A stretch of DNA of 64,000 nt, taken from Chaenocephalus aceratus. Its lineage: Eukaryota > Chordata > Actinopteri > Perciformes > Channichthyidae. The position numbers were made by a program, and so were the translations under genes. The notes below the pieces were generated by a model. The model saw only the letters and a program-made list of their open reading frames with translations. It did no database searches and was not told the origin of the DNA. Positions 1 through 10,842 of the stretch are shown here, piece by piece (positions within the stretch are counted from its first letter, which is position 1; every line of letters starts with the position of its first letter). The DNA is taken from contig CM043792.1 in the NCBI GenBank assembly GCA_023974075.1, positions 11,389,456 through 11,453,455 of the forward strand, given 5' to 3'.

Positions 1-9
1 TCAATCAAT

Positions 10-545
10 TAGGGGTGTAACGGTACACGTACCCGTACTGAAATTATTCGGTACGGGCCCTTCGGTTCGGTACACGTGTGTACCGAACGAATATAGCGTT
101 AAACATAAAAAATTGATTACATGAACAACTTTCTGGAAGTAATCTCAGGTATATATCATAGAGCGACCAAGTCATTTCATTGGATGAGAGGCATACTAAG
201 AGAGCTGGTCACAGGGATGCGTTCAAATGTAGTCAGTAATTTGAGGAACTGTCGAAATGGCGAACGCAGATAAAGTTGAGCTGAAAATCCTCCAGCATCA
301 TTGAAGTCTCCGGTTTGGGAACATTTTGGTTTCGCAGTTACGTACAAGGATGACGGACAAAGACAGGTGGACCGAACCAAAGCTGTTTGTCACTTTGACA
401 GCACTATCATCAGTGTATGTTCCATTAATGTGTATTTTCAGATATTTAACCACTTGAGCCATCAATATTTAGTCTTTTTCCCCCCCTCTACACCAAACCT
501 CTGCCAAAAATAGCAGATCTGTAGTAACTCTGGGGACCCCCTAGG
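10..545 (+). mobile_element. hAT-type transposon remnant with BED-finger-like fragment
   Basis: The sequence opens with a hAT-like terminus (TAGGGGTGTAACGGTAC from position 10). The translation from about 301 begins KSPVWEHFGF and continues to DRTKAVCHF, which resembles the start of a BED zinc finger as found in ZBED/hAT transposases. The finger is not completed and there is no long reading frame. The stretch around 530-580 (ggggaccccc...gacccctgctg) looks like the end of a second, different hAT. No matching right end or target duplication was found, so this is a decayed fragment. Confidence 0.5.
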
Positions 546-721
546 GGTCCCGGACCCCCTGTTCAAGACCCCTGCTGTAGACTATATGTTGAGCCAGATA
601 CGCTTTTCGGCGCGAGCAACCCTAACAGAAAATAACAGTACAGTGTTTGCTACTGTGTCACGTTAATGTTGATGTATCTGCACCAGAATGGGAGAAGAGT
701 CCGAAAAGAATACTCTGTGAG

Positions 722-958
722 ATGGAGACCAATGACGAGGCTGACACTACTAAACGGGTTACCAAGCCCAATTGGCGATACGTCGACAGTGATGAAGAGG
801 AGGAGGAGAAGGAGAAGAGTCCTGCTAAGAAGAGGGCTCATCTGGACGAAGAGGAGAGACCTATTTCCAAGAAAAAGGTAACTGACTGCATCCATTGCGT
901 GTTGTAAAGGTAAGTTTAGATTTAGCTGCATAACAGTAACTGTTTAAGGTAGACAATC

Positions 959-1049
<91 letters not shown>

Positions 1050-1154
1050 GCTGCAAGTGAGATACAGAGGGAGCAAGACACTTCAATGTGGGAGAAGAAA
1101 AAAATTCAGCAATTCCAGACAATGAAGTGCTGTGGGGGGTCACACATTGGATAA
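722..1154 (+). CDS. Candidate two-exon coding remnant, acidic/lysine-rich
   Basis: I do not recognise this protein. A possible exon (722-877) encodes a strongly charged segment: KPNWRYVDSD, then a run of glutamates, then KEKSPAKKRAH and a lysine run. It ends at AAG|GTAACT, a good splice donor. After a TG run of about 86 bp, an AG acceptor at 1048-1049 opens a segment (1050-1154) in the same phase that reads AASEIQREQD and MWEKKKIQQFQ before a TAA stop. The charge pattern and matching phase suggest part of a nuclear protein gene or a remnant of one. No upstream exon could be fixed. The remaining space to 2412 shows no convincing exon. Confidence 0.25.
962..1047. repeat. (TG)n microsatellite
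   Basis: An almost pure run of TG dinucleotides about 86 bp long. A shorter TG run follows at about 1578-1599. Confidence 0.95.
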
Positions 1155-2412
1155 TATATTGATTTCAAACCATGTCAGTGGGCTGCAGCATCAATTATTT
1201 TTGAAAGTGTAATACATAAGAATCAGTTGATTGTTACTATTAATGATCAGAGATTCATGTGATTGGTTGTTGGTCGCGTAAAGTCCCCAAGCTCAAGACA
1301 CGCCCACTGCCAAGCGTCAACGCACACCGCCGTGTGTAGGGGCCGTAAAGGTTTTTGGAAATGCTTGAAGTTGTCGTCTACGTCTGCATGTTTAAGCAGA
1401 GCTGTAGCGGAAAAGGATCAACCTGTAAAAGATCCCATGTCATGGCCATTTCTACTGATCATAATTCCATTGTTGAGGAAGAGTGAACTCCATTTAAACG
1501 AAAGAGAAGCCCCCGTTTCCACTTCAAAACACGCTGAATCTGAAATTGTACAGAAATAATGCGTGTGTCAATCAATCGTGTGTGTGTGTGTGTGTGTGTT
1601 TCCTCTGTACCTTGCAGGGTTGTTGGTCTTCATCACCAGGTTCTTCTGTATCAGAGTGCTCACTAAAGACCAGGCTGTGTACTTACTGCCCAGATCTGGC
1701 TACAAACACATAAAAGTTAACTGAATTAAAATACAAATATTGAGGACACTCTGATCAGGGTACCCTGTGCCGTCATATCAGTCAATAAATGGCCAATAAA
1801 AAAATGGTGCTCAAGCTAATTTTGTACCAAAAACATTAATATTTCATGCCTACAGACTCAACTTTTTTTTTAATAAAGAGTATTATTAGGAAGTATTTTC
1901 AATTGGAGTATTTTCTCTGCTTTTGATGACAATTTGTGAGTAAAAATAATGGTTTATTGTTAACAGGACATCCCAACACAAGTCCCTTTTTATATATTAG
2001 TTTCAGAACATCGGTGTGTTCATTTTCACTACATAATCCTCCACAAAGAACTCCCTTAATATTGAGTAGAATAGAGAGTAGGAGTCAGCCATCTTGTTGT
2101 TGTTTTTTCAAAAATGGAATGCCTGGGCAAAGTTACCCAGAATGCATCTTCACTGTTGCCATGGCCACATCTCTACATGTGAGCATTGTGCAAAAATTCC
2201 AAGTGATGTCACGATGACACTGTATTGTGCTTTGTGACATCAACGATAGTTCCAAATGAGAACCTGCAAGGAGACCAGTTTGAGTTTTATGGCACAGCAT
2301 ATACCAGTCCGACGCTGACAACACACCACGAAATTCAGTTTTTCCCCCGTGAAGAAACAGTTAGGTATTACCAGTTGCTACTGTGTGTGTATCATTGTCA
2401 TCTTAAAAAAAC

Positions 2413-4035
2413 ATGTCCTGCAATAAGGAACAAGTGGAATTGGGAGGTGACTACGCTGGAGTTAGGAGCAGTCTTGGGGAAGTTCAAGAACATATCAAGA
2501 CCCTACATGTGAAAATACAATCCATACAAAAACAGTTCGGCAGCTTTCCAGCGCTGGGGGAGCAGTTTGACGCTCTGAAGGCAGAGGGACATGTCGCGAG
2601 GCGCAAGTGTGCCTACCTCGAAAAAGTAGTGAGGGTTCTTAGTGAGAAGATCGAAAATAACGTTACCGTAGAGGCGATGTTCCAGGGACTAATCCAGACA
2701 AACAAGGAATTGGAGCATGAACGACAGATCCTCGAGGGACAGATGTTTGACCAGATAGATAAGCTGGATAGCATCGATGCGATCAAAGCCGAGCATGAAG
2801 CTGCACTACGTGTACGGAGAGAGCTCGAAGCACAGATTAAAGAGGTGCGTTCATCGATCCAATGCTATTCTGCTGCAGAGGAAACGCTCGATGCATTGAG
2901 AAGTGACGCAGAGGAAACCATCAGAGTAAATGGTGGCCTTGAGGAAGAACTTGAGTGTCTCAAGCAAAGGAAAGAGCAACTTCAGGATCGTTTCCAAGTG
3001 TCTAAGGCAGAGATAGAGACGGTTGTACAGAAGAACCAGGCTCTGCAGCAGGAAGTGGACGATCTCTGCAGGGAGCTTGAAAATGAAAGCATGGTGCAGT
3101 TTGAGATGGACGAAATGAACCGGTCGAAATATGAGGAAAGGAGCCAAACCGAAGACTTGCAAGAAGAGATCTTTGAGCTTTCAAAGAGGCTTCTGGGTTT
3201 CGAGGATCTTCAGGTGTCATACCAAATTGCGAAGGAAGAAAAACAGTTGATTTTCCAGCAAATCCAATTGTTGCAACAAAAGAAAGTCGAGTTGTGCCAA
3301 GAACTTGAGAACGAGGACACCATTAGGGAAAGTTACAACGCAATGGTGACAGAAAAAGCCGCCATGAGCCTCGAACATGTCTCCCTGCGAGAAGAAGCTT
3401 TGCAGCTCAAGAAAAGGCATCTGCGTTTCATGGAGCTCGAGGACTCTTACAAGGAGGCGAAAGCTGAGAGAGAGGACGTTAAGAGGAAGAACGAGGCTTT
3501 GATGAACAAGATCCAGGGTTTGAGCAATGAGGTTCACAAGGAAAAAAATCTCAGGATCAACTACGAGGCTTTGAAGGCATCCAACGAGACCTTGGGGTGT
3601 GATAGTGCCGCCATGGGGAAGGATCTCGTGGAACTTAACCTAGAGATTGGTGTTTTGAGGAAGGGTCGTTCTCAGAACAAAACTCTGCAGGAAAAGATGA
3701 ACGACCTGCAGTCTATGTGTGATGAGCCGCTGAGGGAAAGAAACACAGCGGTTCAGAATCCTAACGGCGATCAGGACCGAATGAACAGCTTGAATGTGAA
3801 CAACGTCACCGTTCACAATGACTTCCTTGAACACAAGAAAACATTTGGGGAGAAAAGAGCTCAGCAGGCCAAAAACACCGCGGATCAGAATCCAAACGGC
3901 GATCTCGGACAAAGGGTCCAAGAAGATCAAGACCGAATGAACGGCTTGAATGTGAAGATCGTCACCGTTGACAATGACTTCCTTGAACACATGAAAACGG
4001 TTCAGGAGAATCGAGCTCAGCAGGCCAGGAGATAA
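2413..4035 (+). CDS. Intronless coiled-coil protein, family not recognised
   Basis: A single open frame of 540 codons, chosen from the first ATG after an in-frame-poor leader. The product is rich in Glu, Lys, Gln and Leu with heptad-like spacing from about residue 15 to 440, so a long rod-like coiled coil is expected. No catalytic motif, signal peptide or membrane segment is visible. From about residue 206 there are three related units about 77 residues apart; each contains a block like LCRELENE, LCQELENE or LSNEVHKE and later a block like KRLLGFEDL, KRHLRFMEL or LEIGVLRKG. Near the C-terminus a second short repeat occurs twice, each copy carrying QNPNGD, then DRMNSLNV or DRMNGLNV, then NDFLEH. 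A related coding fragment lies downstream at 4715-4855. Codon use is ordinary and there is no frameshift, so it may be expressed. It could also be a young retrocopy or transposon passenger; no poly(A) tail marks it clearly. Confidence 0.6.
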   Translation: MSCNKEQVELGGDYAGVRSSLGEVQEHIKTLHVKIQSIQKQFGSFPALGEQFDALKAEGHVARRKCAYLEKVVRVLSEKIENNVTVEAMFQGLIQTNKELEHERQILEGQMFDQIDKLDSIDAIKAEHEAALRVRRELEAQIKEVRSSIQCYSAAEETLDALRSDAEETIRVNGGLEEELECLKQRKEQLQDRFQVSKAEIETVVQKNQALQQEVDDLCRELENESMVQFEMDEMNRSKYEERSQTEDLQEEIFELSKRLLGFEDLQVSYQIAKEEKQLIFQQIQLLQQKKVELCQELENEDTIRESYNAMVTEKAAMSLEHVSLREEALQLKKRHLRFMELEDSYKEAKAEREDVKRKNEALMNKIQGLSNEVHKEKNLRINYEALKASNETLGCDSAAMGKDLVELNLEIGVLRKGRSQNKTLQEKMNDLQSMCDEPLRERNTAVQNPNGDQDRMNSLNVNNVTVHNDFLEHKKTFGEKRAQQAKNTADQNPNGDLGQRVQEDQDRMNGLNVKIVTVDNDFLEHMKTVQENRAQQARR

Positions 4036-4455
4036 AAGCCACTAACTTATCCGTGGCATAGCGGGTTTTCTCCGGGAGTGCCGGGTTTTTCCCAAAATTT
4101 ACGATTTAAAAAAAACAAACATTAGTAAAATGTCTTCGCATGACATCAGGGGGCTTAGATATTCTTCCAGCAAGCTACAATTGCCACGAGATAAATACCA
4201 CGGGTTAAAGTTCATTAACTTGTCCTTGGCATAGCGGGTTTTCTCCGGGAGCGCCGGGTTTTTCCCAAAATGTACGATTTAAAAAAAACAAACATTAGTA
4301 AAATGTCTTAGCATGACATCAGGGGGCTTAGATATTCTTCCAGCAAGCTACAATTGCCACGAGATAAATACCACGGGTTAAAGTTCATTAACTTGTCCGT
4401 GGCATAGCGGGTTTTCTCCGGGAGCGCCGGGTTTTCCCAAATGTACGATTTAAAA
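4033..4455. repeat. 178-bp tandem repeat, about 2.4 copies
   Basis: Three starts of the same block (gtggcatagcgggttttctc at about 4053, 4231 and 4401) are spaced by 170-178 bp. Each carries the CCGGGAG/GCCGGG box, an A-rich tract and the tail agcaagctacaattgcca. The first unit begins at the stop codon of the coiled-coil gene. Part of the tail (agcaagctacaattgcca) recurs at about 4915. Confidence 0.9.
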
Positions 4456-4514
4456 AATAAATAAAACATTATTAACATAATAACTTTATTTTAATTCAAC
4501 AAAATGGATCTTTT

Positions 4515-4711
4515 TTTTTATTATTACATGTTACTTGTTAGACGCTTTTATCCAAAGCGACTTACATACTCAATACTGTGGACAATCCCCACAGGAGCAA
4601 TTTGGGGTGAAGAGTCTCAGGGACACAACGACATGCTGACTGCAGTGGGGTTTGAACCTGTGACCCCCTGATCCCAACACCTAGGCACTAATCCACTACG
4701 CCACACGCCTC
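4515..4711 (-). mobile_element. tRNA-derived SINE
   Basis: On the minus strand it starts GTGTGGCGTAGTGGATTAG, matching a pol III A box (TGGCGTAGTGG). A B box (GGTTCAAACCC) follows about 45 bases later. The 3' tail AAGTCGCTTTGGATAAAAGC is the tail shared by many fish V-SINE/L2-driven SINEs. A T-run at 4510 is the poly(A) side. It separates the orphan coiled-coil fragment from its own upstream part. Confidence 0.8.
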
Positions 4712-4714
4712 CAT

Positions 4715-4855
4715 CTTAATCTAGAGCTTGGAGTTTTGAAGAAGGGTCGGTCTTATGTGGTGACATTCGATCACTTGGATGGTTTGAAAGCGGTAAATGA
4801 CCTCCTGCTAAATAATCTGGATGATGTCAACGAAGAGATTGAGATTCAACGGTGA
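4715..4855 (+). pseudogene. Orphan fragment of the coiled-coil gene
   Basis: 47 codons ending in TGA read LNLELGVLKKGRS, almost the same as LNLEIGVLRKGRS in the gene at 2413-4035, then continue into sequence absent from that gene (FDHLDGLKAV, NEEIEIQR). The likely upstream part (aaaatggatct at about 4500) is cut off by the SINE. This looks like the 3' end of a duplicated copy, or of an ancestral longer gene. Confidence 0.7.
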
Positions 4856-5198
4856 CTTTTAAACATTATTAAGATTGTCTTAGCATGGCATCAAGGGGCT
4901 ACACATGTTTTACCAGCAAGCTACAATTGCCAGGCCTTACATTCATAATGTCAGCGGAGGGAGGGGGGGCGGTGCTGCGGAACAGCAGAGTGGCGAGGGA
5001 GAGCTGTCATCTTCCCTTTACAAGCTTCAAACATGTATTTATTGTGTGATTTTGGAAATAAAAGTTTCATATTCTGAAAGCCAAGACTTTGTTTATTTTA
5101 AAATCAAACAAAACACCTGAACCCCGAAAAACTATTTTTTTTTACGCAAATCCACGTTTATTTTGAAATGAGACTTTGCGACTTCCGACAGATTTCGG

Positions 5199-5460
5199 TA
5201 AAGCAGAGGCCTGTACTACGAAGCCGGTTCAACCTAACCTGGATATGTTTGAGTTAGCCCGTTGGCCTAATCCAAAAAATACGCGCTCCCGCTAAACGGT
5301 CCTACGACGCGGGTTATCAAGTGGATCGCTCAAGCCAGCCGTGTCCTATCTAGTTAGGTGCGCGTTCACATGCAAGGGGTGGTATTTGGAGCATTCGACC
5401 AATCACAAACATGGAGAAGCGTACTGACAGCACAGCGTCATACTTCCTGAATGAAAAGTT
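5199..5460. mobile_element. DNA transposon fragment
   Basis: The block beginning aggcctgtactacgaagccg and continuing into GC-rich text (ctacgacgcgggttatcaag) resembles ends of common fish cut-and-paste elements. I found no partner end, target duplication or reading frame, so the assignment rests on sequence style only. Confidence 0.35.
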
Positions 5461-5725
5461 AACTATAATATTAGACATATGAAGAAGTTAAACTTTAAAC
5501 ATCCATGACTTAAACACTTTATCCAGGATAAAAGCCACATAGTTGCACCTGCAAGGTGAATATAGCTGGTAACAGAACAAGTGTTTGAAGGCGTACATTA
5601 ACAGGTTTATGATATCACTGCCCCGTCTAAAACACGATCTGACTTTAATTACATTTGTCTTGTTTCGTCAACTTAATGTGTTGCTTAAAATAATACTTAC
5701 AAATACTTACTTATATGCACATATA

Positions 5726-6560
5726 GGTTGCACATATAGGTTTCACATATATGTAAAACATATATGTGCATATAAGTTTCACATATATGTGCATATAAGT
5801 TTAGCCTATATGTGCATATATGTGAAAGCTATATGTGCATATACGTTTAGCCTATATGTGCATATATGCAACCTATATGTGCATTTATGTGAAACCTATA
5901 TGTGCATATATGTGCAACCTATATGTGCATTTATGTGAAACCTATATGTGCATATTTGTGCAACCTATATGTGCATATAAGTTTAGCCTATATGTGCATA
6001 TATGTGAAACCTATATGTGGATATATGTGAAACCTATATGTGGATATATGTGAAACCTATATGTGGATATAAGTTTAACCTATATGTGCATATATGTGAA
6101 ACCTATATGTGCATATATGTGAAACCTATATGTGGATATATGTGAAACCTATATGTGGATATAAGTTTAACCTATATGTGCATATATGTGAAACCTATAT
6201 GTGCAACCTATATGTGCATTTATGTGCATATATGTGAAACCTATATGTACATATATGTGAAACCTATATGTGGATATAAGTTTAACCTATATGTGCATAT
6301 AAGTTTAGCCTATATGTGCATACATGTGCAACCTATATGTGCATATATGTGAAACATATATGTGCATATATGTGAAACCTATATGTGCATATATGTGAAA
6401 CCTATATGTGCATATACACTGCACCCATATATGTACATATATGTGTGTGCATATATGGATATATATGTACATATATGTTCAGAGACATATATGTAGGGGT
6501 CCAATTTCAGATATGTCACATATATGTTAAACATATATGTGACATATATTGAAAATATAT
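5726..6560. repeat. Large TATATGTG-type minisatellite
   Basis: About 830 bp built from units of roughly 23 bp. The core is acctatatgtgcatatatgtg, with variants carrying aagttta or gtggatat. TATATGTGCATATA is itself near-palindromic. The open frames it creates in several phases (repeats of CIYV and PICAY) are by-products of the repeat, not a protein gene. Confidence 0.95.
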
Positions 6561-6891
6561 AGGTTCATATATATTCCTTCCATGTGGGAATATCCACATG
6601 TCTACCCTACTTTTATCCTTTTCGAATAATAAATCTATCGATTAGATTTATGATAGACTTTTGAAACTACTAGAAGATAAGGAGGACTTTTACAAAAAAG
6701 TAATAGAGATTTTTGTCCAGAAGGATAGGCAAATGGACTTCATCTTCAAGTCAAGACCACCATTTTATTGAAAATGGGATCTTACTAAGAGAGAACAATT
6801 CAATATTTAAATGATACAATTACATTTTGTGGGTATCCTTTTGTTGAACTGTCTGTTTAAAATTAATCGAAGCATCAGACAAAAAAAGATT

Positions 6892-8637
6892 TTGAATGAT
6901 GGTGCATGATCACCTGTGTTTGCTTTTAAAAGAGTTCGAGCGCTACTTCCCAACCACAAAAGACCCACGAACTGCCAAGGAATTAGGGCTGTGCAATTTA
7001 ATCGATCTTGCGATATATATCGATATTTAGTTTTCCGAGAAAGTATCGATATTTCAGCCGCGGGTATCGATACATTAAGTCTGATAACTGTGTTCGTTAT
7101 ACTCGCGTCCAGGAGAGAAGCTTTAAAAAGGAGACTAATTGAGTCTCTGAGAATGTTCAAATGTATACTTTAATTAATAAAAAAGCGCGGTAATGTTACA
7201 AGCAGAAGATGGTTCAGTCAGAAAAACAGCTGTGTTCTGGCTCTCGTGAGCGAAGGGAAGAGAGCGAGCTCCACCTTTCCAGCTGTTAAATATCCTCTGC
7301 TGAATCCTCCCTGTGGGCGGGTTGGCGCTGCTGGGGATCGGCCCTCCACGTCTCCAATGTTCGTTGTTGCGCATTACAGAGGATTCAGACATTGCACATT
7401 AAATATATAACTAAACACGCCTTTTCTCCTCCTTATCTCTTTCATGACTTTTCATTTAATACATTTTAAACGCTGTAATCAATACTCCAAAAATACCTCA
7501 CGGCTGGTATCATTTCCGGTAGTTCCGAATGTTGTCTCATGCTACCCACGTCTGTAAACAAACGTATTCAAATAAACTGTACCTTCATTTAATATTCAGC
7601 AATAATAATATCTCGACGTCTATAGTTGTAGTGTTGAAATCAGTAGGTTTCGGTGTGCAACACTCCGTGTCATATCGCTACTAAATTCACCTCTATAGGA
7701 AATTGTATATTAGCCACATGCTAAATGCTAACCGGAGATGAAGGATTTTCAGAATAAAAGCTCAACAACAGGTTGTGCACAACAACTTCTGGTTTTTCAG
7801 TATAAAACAGCATTTAAACTGACGGTATGTTTATGGTACTTTATGCCATCAAAACATTGATTTTAATTTCTAACAAGTCCCATTCAAATCCCCCGTGTTC
7901 CGCCACCTGCTGCACCTTTTAATTCTCTGTGTTTCAATAAATGAAACTAATTTTCTCACCACATCTTTTGATTCATTTTGTCCAGCATTTGCAAGCTGGA
8001 GACTCTCTGTCAGAGCCATATATTGTATAATTGATGCTTTCAGTTTTCAGTTGAATTAATTCAATCCAAGTCAATGGAACACTCACAAGATGTCACCAAA
8101 ATCACACTGTCCCTTTAAAATCTTTCAGAAAATGATATAAGTGTATCGAATTATATCGAATCGTATCGAATCGTATCGTTGGCTGAATATCGTGATATAT
8201 ATCGTATCGTTGGCTGAATATCGTGTATCGTATCGTATCGTGAGATTAGTGTATCGCCACAGCCCTACAAGGAATGGATGCGCGACCCCTTTGTCAACAA
8301 ACCAGGTGAATCAAGCATGTCTATGCAAGAAGAAGATCAACTCCTGGAGATCGCAAATGACGGCGGCCTTAAAAGTATGTTCGAGACAACAACTCTGCCG
8401 GTGTTCTGGATTAAAGTCACGGCAGAATACCCTGAGATCGCCACAACAGCACTGAAAACCCTGTTGCCATTTCCGACGTCCTATTTGTGTGAAGCGGGAT
8501 TTTCTGCAGTGACAGCAACCAAAACAAAATTACGGAGTAGACTGGACATAAGCAACACACTTCGGGTGTCATTGTCTCCCATTACCCCCAGATGGGACCG
8601 TCTCGTTGCAGAGAAACAAGCTCAGGGCTCCCACTGA
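6892..8637 (+). pseudogene. hAT transposase C-terminus (FAM200/ZBED5 type), split by insertion
   Basis: The reading frame gives KEFERYFPTTKDPRTAKE up to 6983, then resumes after an inserted element with WMRDPFVNKPGE at 8276 and ends at 8637. The second part contains TALKTLLPFPTSYLCEAGFS and KLRSRLDI, which is the hAT-family C-terminal dimerisation domain as found in FAM200/ZBED5/SCAND3-like proteins. Taking out 6984-8267 plus one 8-bp duplication restores the frame exactly, so this copy was open when it was hit. The N-terminal part (BED finger and catalytic core) is absent upstream; 6600-6890 is AT-rich with no frame. The product is broken. Confidence 0.85.
6984..8267. mobile_element. Non-autonomous hAT element inside a hAT transposase frame
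   Basis: Ends are TAGGGCTGTGC at the left and CACAGCCCTA at the right, flanked on both sides by the exact 8-bp duplication CAAGGAAT (6976-6983 and 8268-8275). Both subterminal parts are rich in TATCG units (ATCGATATTTAG; TATCGTATCG). There is no transposase frame. A related piece lies in reverse orientation at about 13930-15650. Confidence 0.95.
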
Positions 8638-8899
8638 TTTAGCGTTATGGTGAGCTGTATTTTTCATGCACTTTATATTTGTTTTTGTGTTGTATCTTAT
8701 TTTGAAGGCATGTTTAAACGTTACCATAGCGACCAGAGAGTGTTAGGGGGCAGAGAGGATGTTACTCATGTTATGTTGTTGGTGCGATGTTCCGAGGTCG
8801 CTGATAATAAAGTTGCATACGAGTACACAGTGGATTCACGTTTAATATTATATTTATGAAAATACCACAGTTTTTATGCTGGTTGTATCATTTTATTTT

Positions 8900-8992
8900 G
8901 TGTATTTATCCGCCACACCTTAAAGGCCGGTCCGTGAAAATATTGTCTGACATTAAAACGGTCCGTGGCGCAAAAAAGGTTGGGGACCGCTG
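8900..8992 (+). mobile_element. 3' end of the FAM200/ZBED5-type hAT
   Basis: The text gtccgtggcgcaaaaaaggt followed by tggggaccgctg is the typical end of Charlie-like hAT elements (reverse complement CAGCGGTCCCCAACC). It follows the transposase stop at 8637 by about 350 bp, so it is probably the right terminus of that element. No left terminus remains. Confidence 0.7.
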
Positions 8993-9042
8993 CCTTAAAT
9001 GGTATGAAAGGAGGGAGGGTACATTTCTCATGAGGAGACAGT

Positions 9043-9955
9043 AGGCTTGTTTGAGACAAGCAAGACCTGCGCAGACCTGCGCAGTTGCGATCAACGTCTT
9101 GCTAGTGCGTTGCATGATGGTTAGTCATTTTGTCCGACTTGCTCTGGAGGCTCGCCCACATGAGACTTTGAAATCTCGCGGGACAAAGACGCCCGCAGCC
9201 TTGAGAGCGAGGCGAGGCGAGTTGGCGCAGTTGCTCTCCACGAGCTGCGGAAGCGAAATGCTTGATGGGAAACGGCTCGCTGGTATCTCGAGCTGAGCGC
9301 TCATTGGTGGTTTTTACCACGTGCTGCTGATGAAACTCTCCAATTGGCTGGCAAAAGTTTGTTGTTGTTTTGTGTCAGTTTTACGTCGCCACATCCATTC
9401 CCATTTTTCATCATTGTTCCACAATGTTTATCATCATGAAATTAATATCTATATATTTTATACTATACTGCTTACCGTTTTCATACTTTATATATCTTAG
9501 CATATTCATACACACTGTTCATACTGCTCACAGGCTGATATCTAGTGTATTCATACCCCACTGTTTATTCATCATTCAATTCATTCTATATGTTATTCTG
9601 TAGATTGTGTACATTACTTTCCACTTCACTGCTTGTTGCACCTGGTTAGAAGCTAAACTGCATTTCGTTCTCTCAGTACCTGTAATATGTGCAATAACAA
9701 TAAAGTTTAATCTAATCTTGAGCAGGAACAAATGTATTTACTTAGTACATATCTGACATTAACGATTAAACACATTTGTGCATTCTTTATAAATGCAAAC
9801 CGAGTCAAGCCGACTCCGGAGGTGGCGGTATGCACCTTAAAGTTGTTTGCAATCCGCTGTCCGACTTCAGGCGAGCTTTTTGAGACCTCCCCCGGCTGCG
9901 ATCGGCTACTCTCGTCTACTTTCGAGGCGAGCCGCAATGTGTCTCAAACAAGCCT
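9043..9955. mobile_element. MITE-like DNA element with 16-bp inverted ends
   Basis: Perfect 16-bp inverted ends (AGGCTTGTTTGAGACA) at 9043 and ending at 9955. Both sides are flanked by AGT, a 3-bp duplication as made by PIF/Harbinger elements. The first and last 250 bp are GC-rich and the middle is AT-rich. No coding frame is seen. Confidence 0.75.
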
Positions 9956-9958
9956 AGT

Positions 9959-10491
9959 TACAAATGCTAGCAGAACAAGACGACCCACCCCCATATACAG
10001 ATGTTGATGAAAATGATGAGATTGTTCAATGAATGTCCAGCTGATGTGATACTTTAAATTATGAAATCATGTGAAGAAGTGAGCAAACTAAAATGCTAAA
10101 ATGGAGTGAATCCATTTCAATTTACTTTACACTATTCCTATTATATAGGTTATTTTATTCTTTATTATTTTATACTATTCTAATATGGTAGATCTCATGT
10201 TTTATAAATCATTGCTATTCTAAAATGGTTTGTTTCTTTTCACTTTGTAAAAACAAGTGCCTTAACACTGAGCGTGATATGAGAAAGGTTTCTGTGAAAG
10301 GAGGGAGGAAGAAATGTTCTAATACCAAGCCATTGCTGCTATTTTGAAGAATGATATTGAATGTTAACACTAGAAGTTATGCACAAGGGAAAACTTTTAT
10401 GTTTGAACACAGTCAAAGTATTTTTTGCATTTTTGTAAAGTTGAGGCTATTGAACCATTCCATTTTGATTGTATGTTTTTGATATGAGTTA
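9959..10491. other. Spacer without recognised features
   Basis: AT-rich sequence between two mobile elements. I see no repeat boundary or gene. A 22-codon open stretch at 9967-10032 is too short to call. Confidence 0.6.
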
Positions 10492-10830
10492 TGACGGCCC
10501 CTAGGCCTTAGACTCAGGTCCCTGGTTAGCCACTCCCCAAATCAGGAGAGATTGCTGACACCTGATTTGGGTTGACTGCTCAGCTACAAGTATGGGTGCC
10601 TGAGCAGTCAGTCTTTCTCTCCTCTTGGGTAGCTTGGCTCTACTGGACCTTGGGTTGGGTGTGCTTTCGCTATATACTGATGCATGTTCACACACCCACA
10701 CCCACACACTACACACATAACTGATTAACTGACTTCATAGTTAATTTAGTTTCTTTAAATAAATGCACTTCAATTGGATGAATCATGTGTGGTCTCCTTC
10801 CTTTGTCCGTCCTTGAGCCAGGGCGTGACA
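10492..10830 (+). repeat. 5' LTR
   Basis: Starts TGACGGCCCCTAGG and ends GGGCGTGACA, so it has the TG...CA ends of LTRs. It carries a TATATA-like box (gctatatactg) and AATAAA (aaataaatgc), which are the expected promoter and poly(A) signals. Confidence 0.95.
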
Positions 10831-10842
10831 TGGGGGCTCGTC
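10831..10842 (+). promoter_or_regulatory. Primer-binding site, tRNA-Pro-like
   Basis: TGGGGGCTCGTC follows the 5' LTR directly. It equals the first 12 bases of the proline-tRNA primer site known from gamma-retroviruses and several gypsy/ERV families; the next bases do not match. Confidence 0.8.

Noticed and set aside
1263..1559. 98-codon frame
   Set aside because: No recognisable motif, no splice support and mixed composition.
5585..6352. Frames with repeated CIYV/PICAY
   Set aside because: Translation of the minisatellite, with no start context or homology.
9964..10032. Short coding-looking stretch with a PPPY word
   Set aside because: Only 22 codons, with no homology or splice signal.
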